DNA of 5,521 nt from Acidimicrobiaceae bacterium (GTDB lineage: Bacteria; Actinomycetota; Acidimicrobiia; Acidimicrobiales; RAAP-2): contig PLXU01000092.1 in assembly GCA_003151555.1 (NCBI GenBank), positions 12,391 to 17,911 on the forward strand, read 5' to 3'. The position numbers and the translations under genes are program-made. Under the pieces are notes generated by a model. The model searched no databases, was not told where the DNA came from, and saw nothing but the letters and a program-made list of their open reading frames with translations. Below, piece after piece: positions 5,127-5,521 of this stretch (within the stretch, counting starts at the first letter, position 1; every line of letters starts with the position of its first letter).

Positions 5127-5176
5127 TGAAGTGCTGACATTCCTAAAACTGTCACTACATTTTTGTCAACACTTCA
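5127..5176. repeat. 13-bp inverted repeat around the peptidase promoter
   Basis: TGAAGTGCTGACA (5127-5139) and TGTCAACACTTCA (5164-5176) are inverted copies with 12 of 13 positions matching, separated by 24 bp. A further TGTCA occurs between them (5150-5154), giving three TGTCA/TGACA motifs with starts about 14-15 bp apart. The right arm overlaps the -35 box. This could be a paired operator, or subterminal repeats of a transposon end of the TniA/TnsB class. Confidence 0.55.
5140..5169 (-). promoter_or_regulatory. Probable promoter of the peptidase gene
   Basis: On the minus strand a consensus -35 TTGACA (5164-5169) is followed after 18 bp by TAGGAA (5140-5145), a moderate -10. Transcription would start near 5133, leaving a leader of about 105 nt. 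A second -10-like TAGTAT (5076-5081) lies closer to the gene but has no good -35. The -35 box lies inside an inverted repeat, so regulation by a bound protein is plausible. Confidence 0.4.
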
Positions 5177-5184
5177 ACTGAAGT
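5171..5184. promoter_or_regulatory. 14-bp dyad ACTTCA-AC-TGAAGT
   Basis: ACTTCA (5171-5176) and TGAAGT (5179-5184) form a perfect dyad with a 2-nt centre, immediately upstream of the -35 box on the minus strand. The same half-site also occurs at 5127-5132. The position suits an activator or repressor site. Confidence 0.4.
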
Positions 5185-5521
5185 TTAGCACCGACTGCGA
5201 TCATAACGCCAAGGCGGCATTGCGCCGATAGCAATGATAAGTTCGCTCGATTCAGGTGACGATGGCAAGGGCGGAACTGTTCCGGGTTCCCCGATCGCTT
5301 GATGTCCAGCACGTCCTTCTGCAGATGAGCGCCGACAGGTATTTGAGTATGAAGGCCAACCATCGAAAGTGCTTCAGCCGGCCGTATTGTCTACGCCTCT
5401 GGTCGCTCCGTTTGCGGTCACCCGGCATTTGCCGTCTCAATTGGACGACCGGGCGACGACAGCACAATCGTCACGCGCCACCTTCCGAGACAATCCGGGG
5501 CGATCTTCCCGAAGCCGGCCT
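5185..5521. other. 3' flank with no recognisable gene
   Basis: All six frames were read. The open stretches, including minus-strand frames 5166-5363 and 5252-5467 and two plus-strand frames open to the window edge, have no ribosome binding site and no recognisable domain. The stretch contains a 6-bp hairpin CATTGC/GCAATG (5218-5223 with 5231-5236) and a 13-bp palindrome CGGAACTGTTCCG (5272-5284). It may be a decayed gene or an intergenic region. Confidence 0.45.
5272..5284. repeat. 13-bp palindrome
   Basis: CGGAAC, a central T, then GTTCCG. It is perfectly symmetric. It resembles GAAC/GTTC half-sites but has the wrong spacing for a standard actinobacterial LexA box. No gene can be assigned to it. 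Confidence 0.35.

Noticed and set aside
5272..5284. LexA (SOS) box
   Set aside because: The half-sites GAAC and GTTC are separated by one base, not the four of the actinobacterial consensus, and no gene is placed to be controlled.
5252..5467. 71-codon minus-strand open frame in the 3' flank
   Set aside because: It has Arg-rich composition, no ribosome binding site and no recognisable domain, and it overlaps another equally weak frame.
1..5521. CRISPR array, tRNA or rRNA genes
   Set aside because: There are no regularly spaced repeats of 23-40 bp and no cloverleaf or conserved rRNA segments on either strand.

Overview
The window looks like a scarred, accessory stretch of a moderately high-GC bacterial chromosome, most likely actinobacterial. 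The reasons are GTG and TTG start codons behind strong AGGAGG-type ribosome binding sites, GC-ending codons in tatC, and the style of the Tat proteins. The phylum is an inference and I cannot name a genus.

Layout. Positions 1-223 hold no secure gene but several inverted repeats and what looks like one end of an IS481-type insertion sequence. A short ORF (224-502) begins as an IS481-type transposase helix-turn-helix and turns abruptly into a proline-rich tail. Three bases later comes tatC (506-1234), which is full length except for one in-frame amber codon at 971-973. A convincing intrinsic terminator (1295-1315) closes that unit. tatA (1378-1572) follows with its own ribosome binding site. 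After about 415 non-coding bases, which include a foldable element and a 19-bp dyad, comes an aldo/keto reductase of the PdxI (YdbC)-like type (1988-2827, TTG start). Positions 2828-3574 contain no intact gene. They do hold the C-terminal remnant of a transposon-type AAA+ ATPase (ExeA/TniB-like) with a 12-bp tandem repeat just upstream. An intact M20 metallopeptidase lies on the minus strand (3575-5026). Its upstream region (5127-5184) carries a consensus -35 box inside a conspicuous 13-bp inverted repeat. The last 337 bases show no recognisable gene.

How the parts relate. TatA and TatC belong to the same twin-arginine translocase, but here they sit in separate transcription units and tatC appears broken. 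The organism must therefore have another tatC, lack Tat function from this locus, or read through the amber codon. The reductase and the peptidase are convergent stand-alone genes with no visible shared pathway. At least two mobile-element footprints (IS481-type and ATPase-type) suggest this is a landing zone for transposons. I did not find a complete new defence, toxin-antitoxin, CRISPR or secretion system. The best leads are the amber-interrupted tatC, the transposase-HTH/proline-tail chimera in front of it, and the repeat array upstream of the peptidase.
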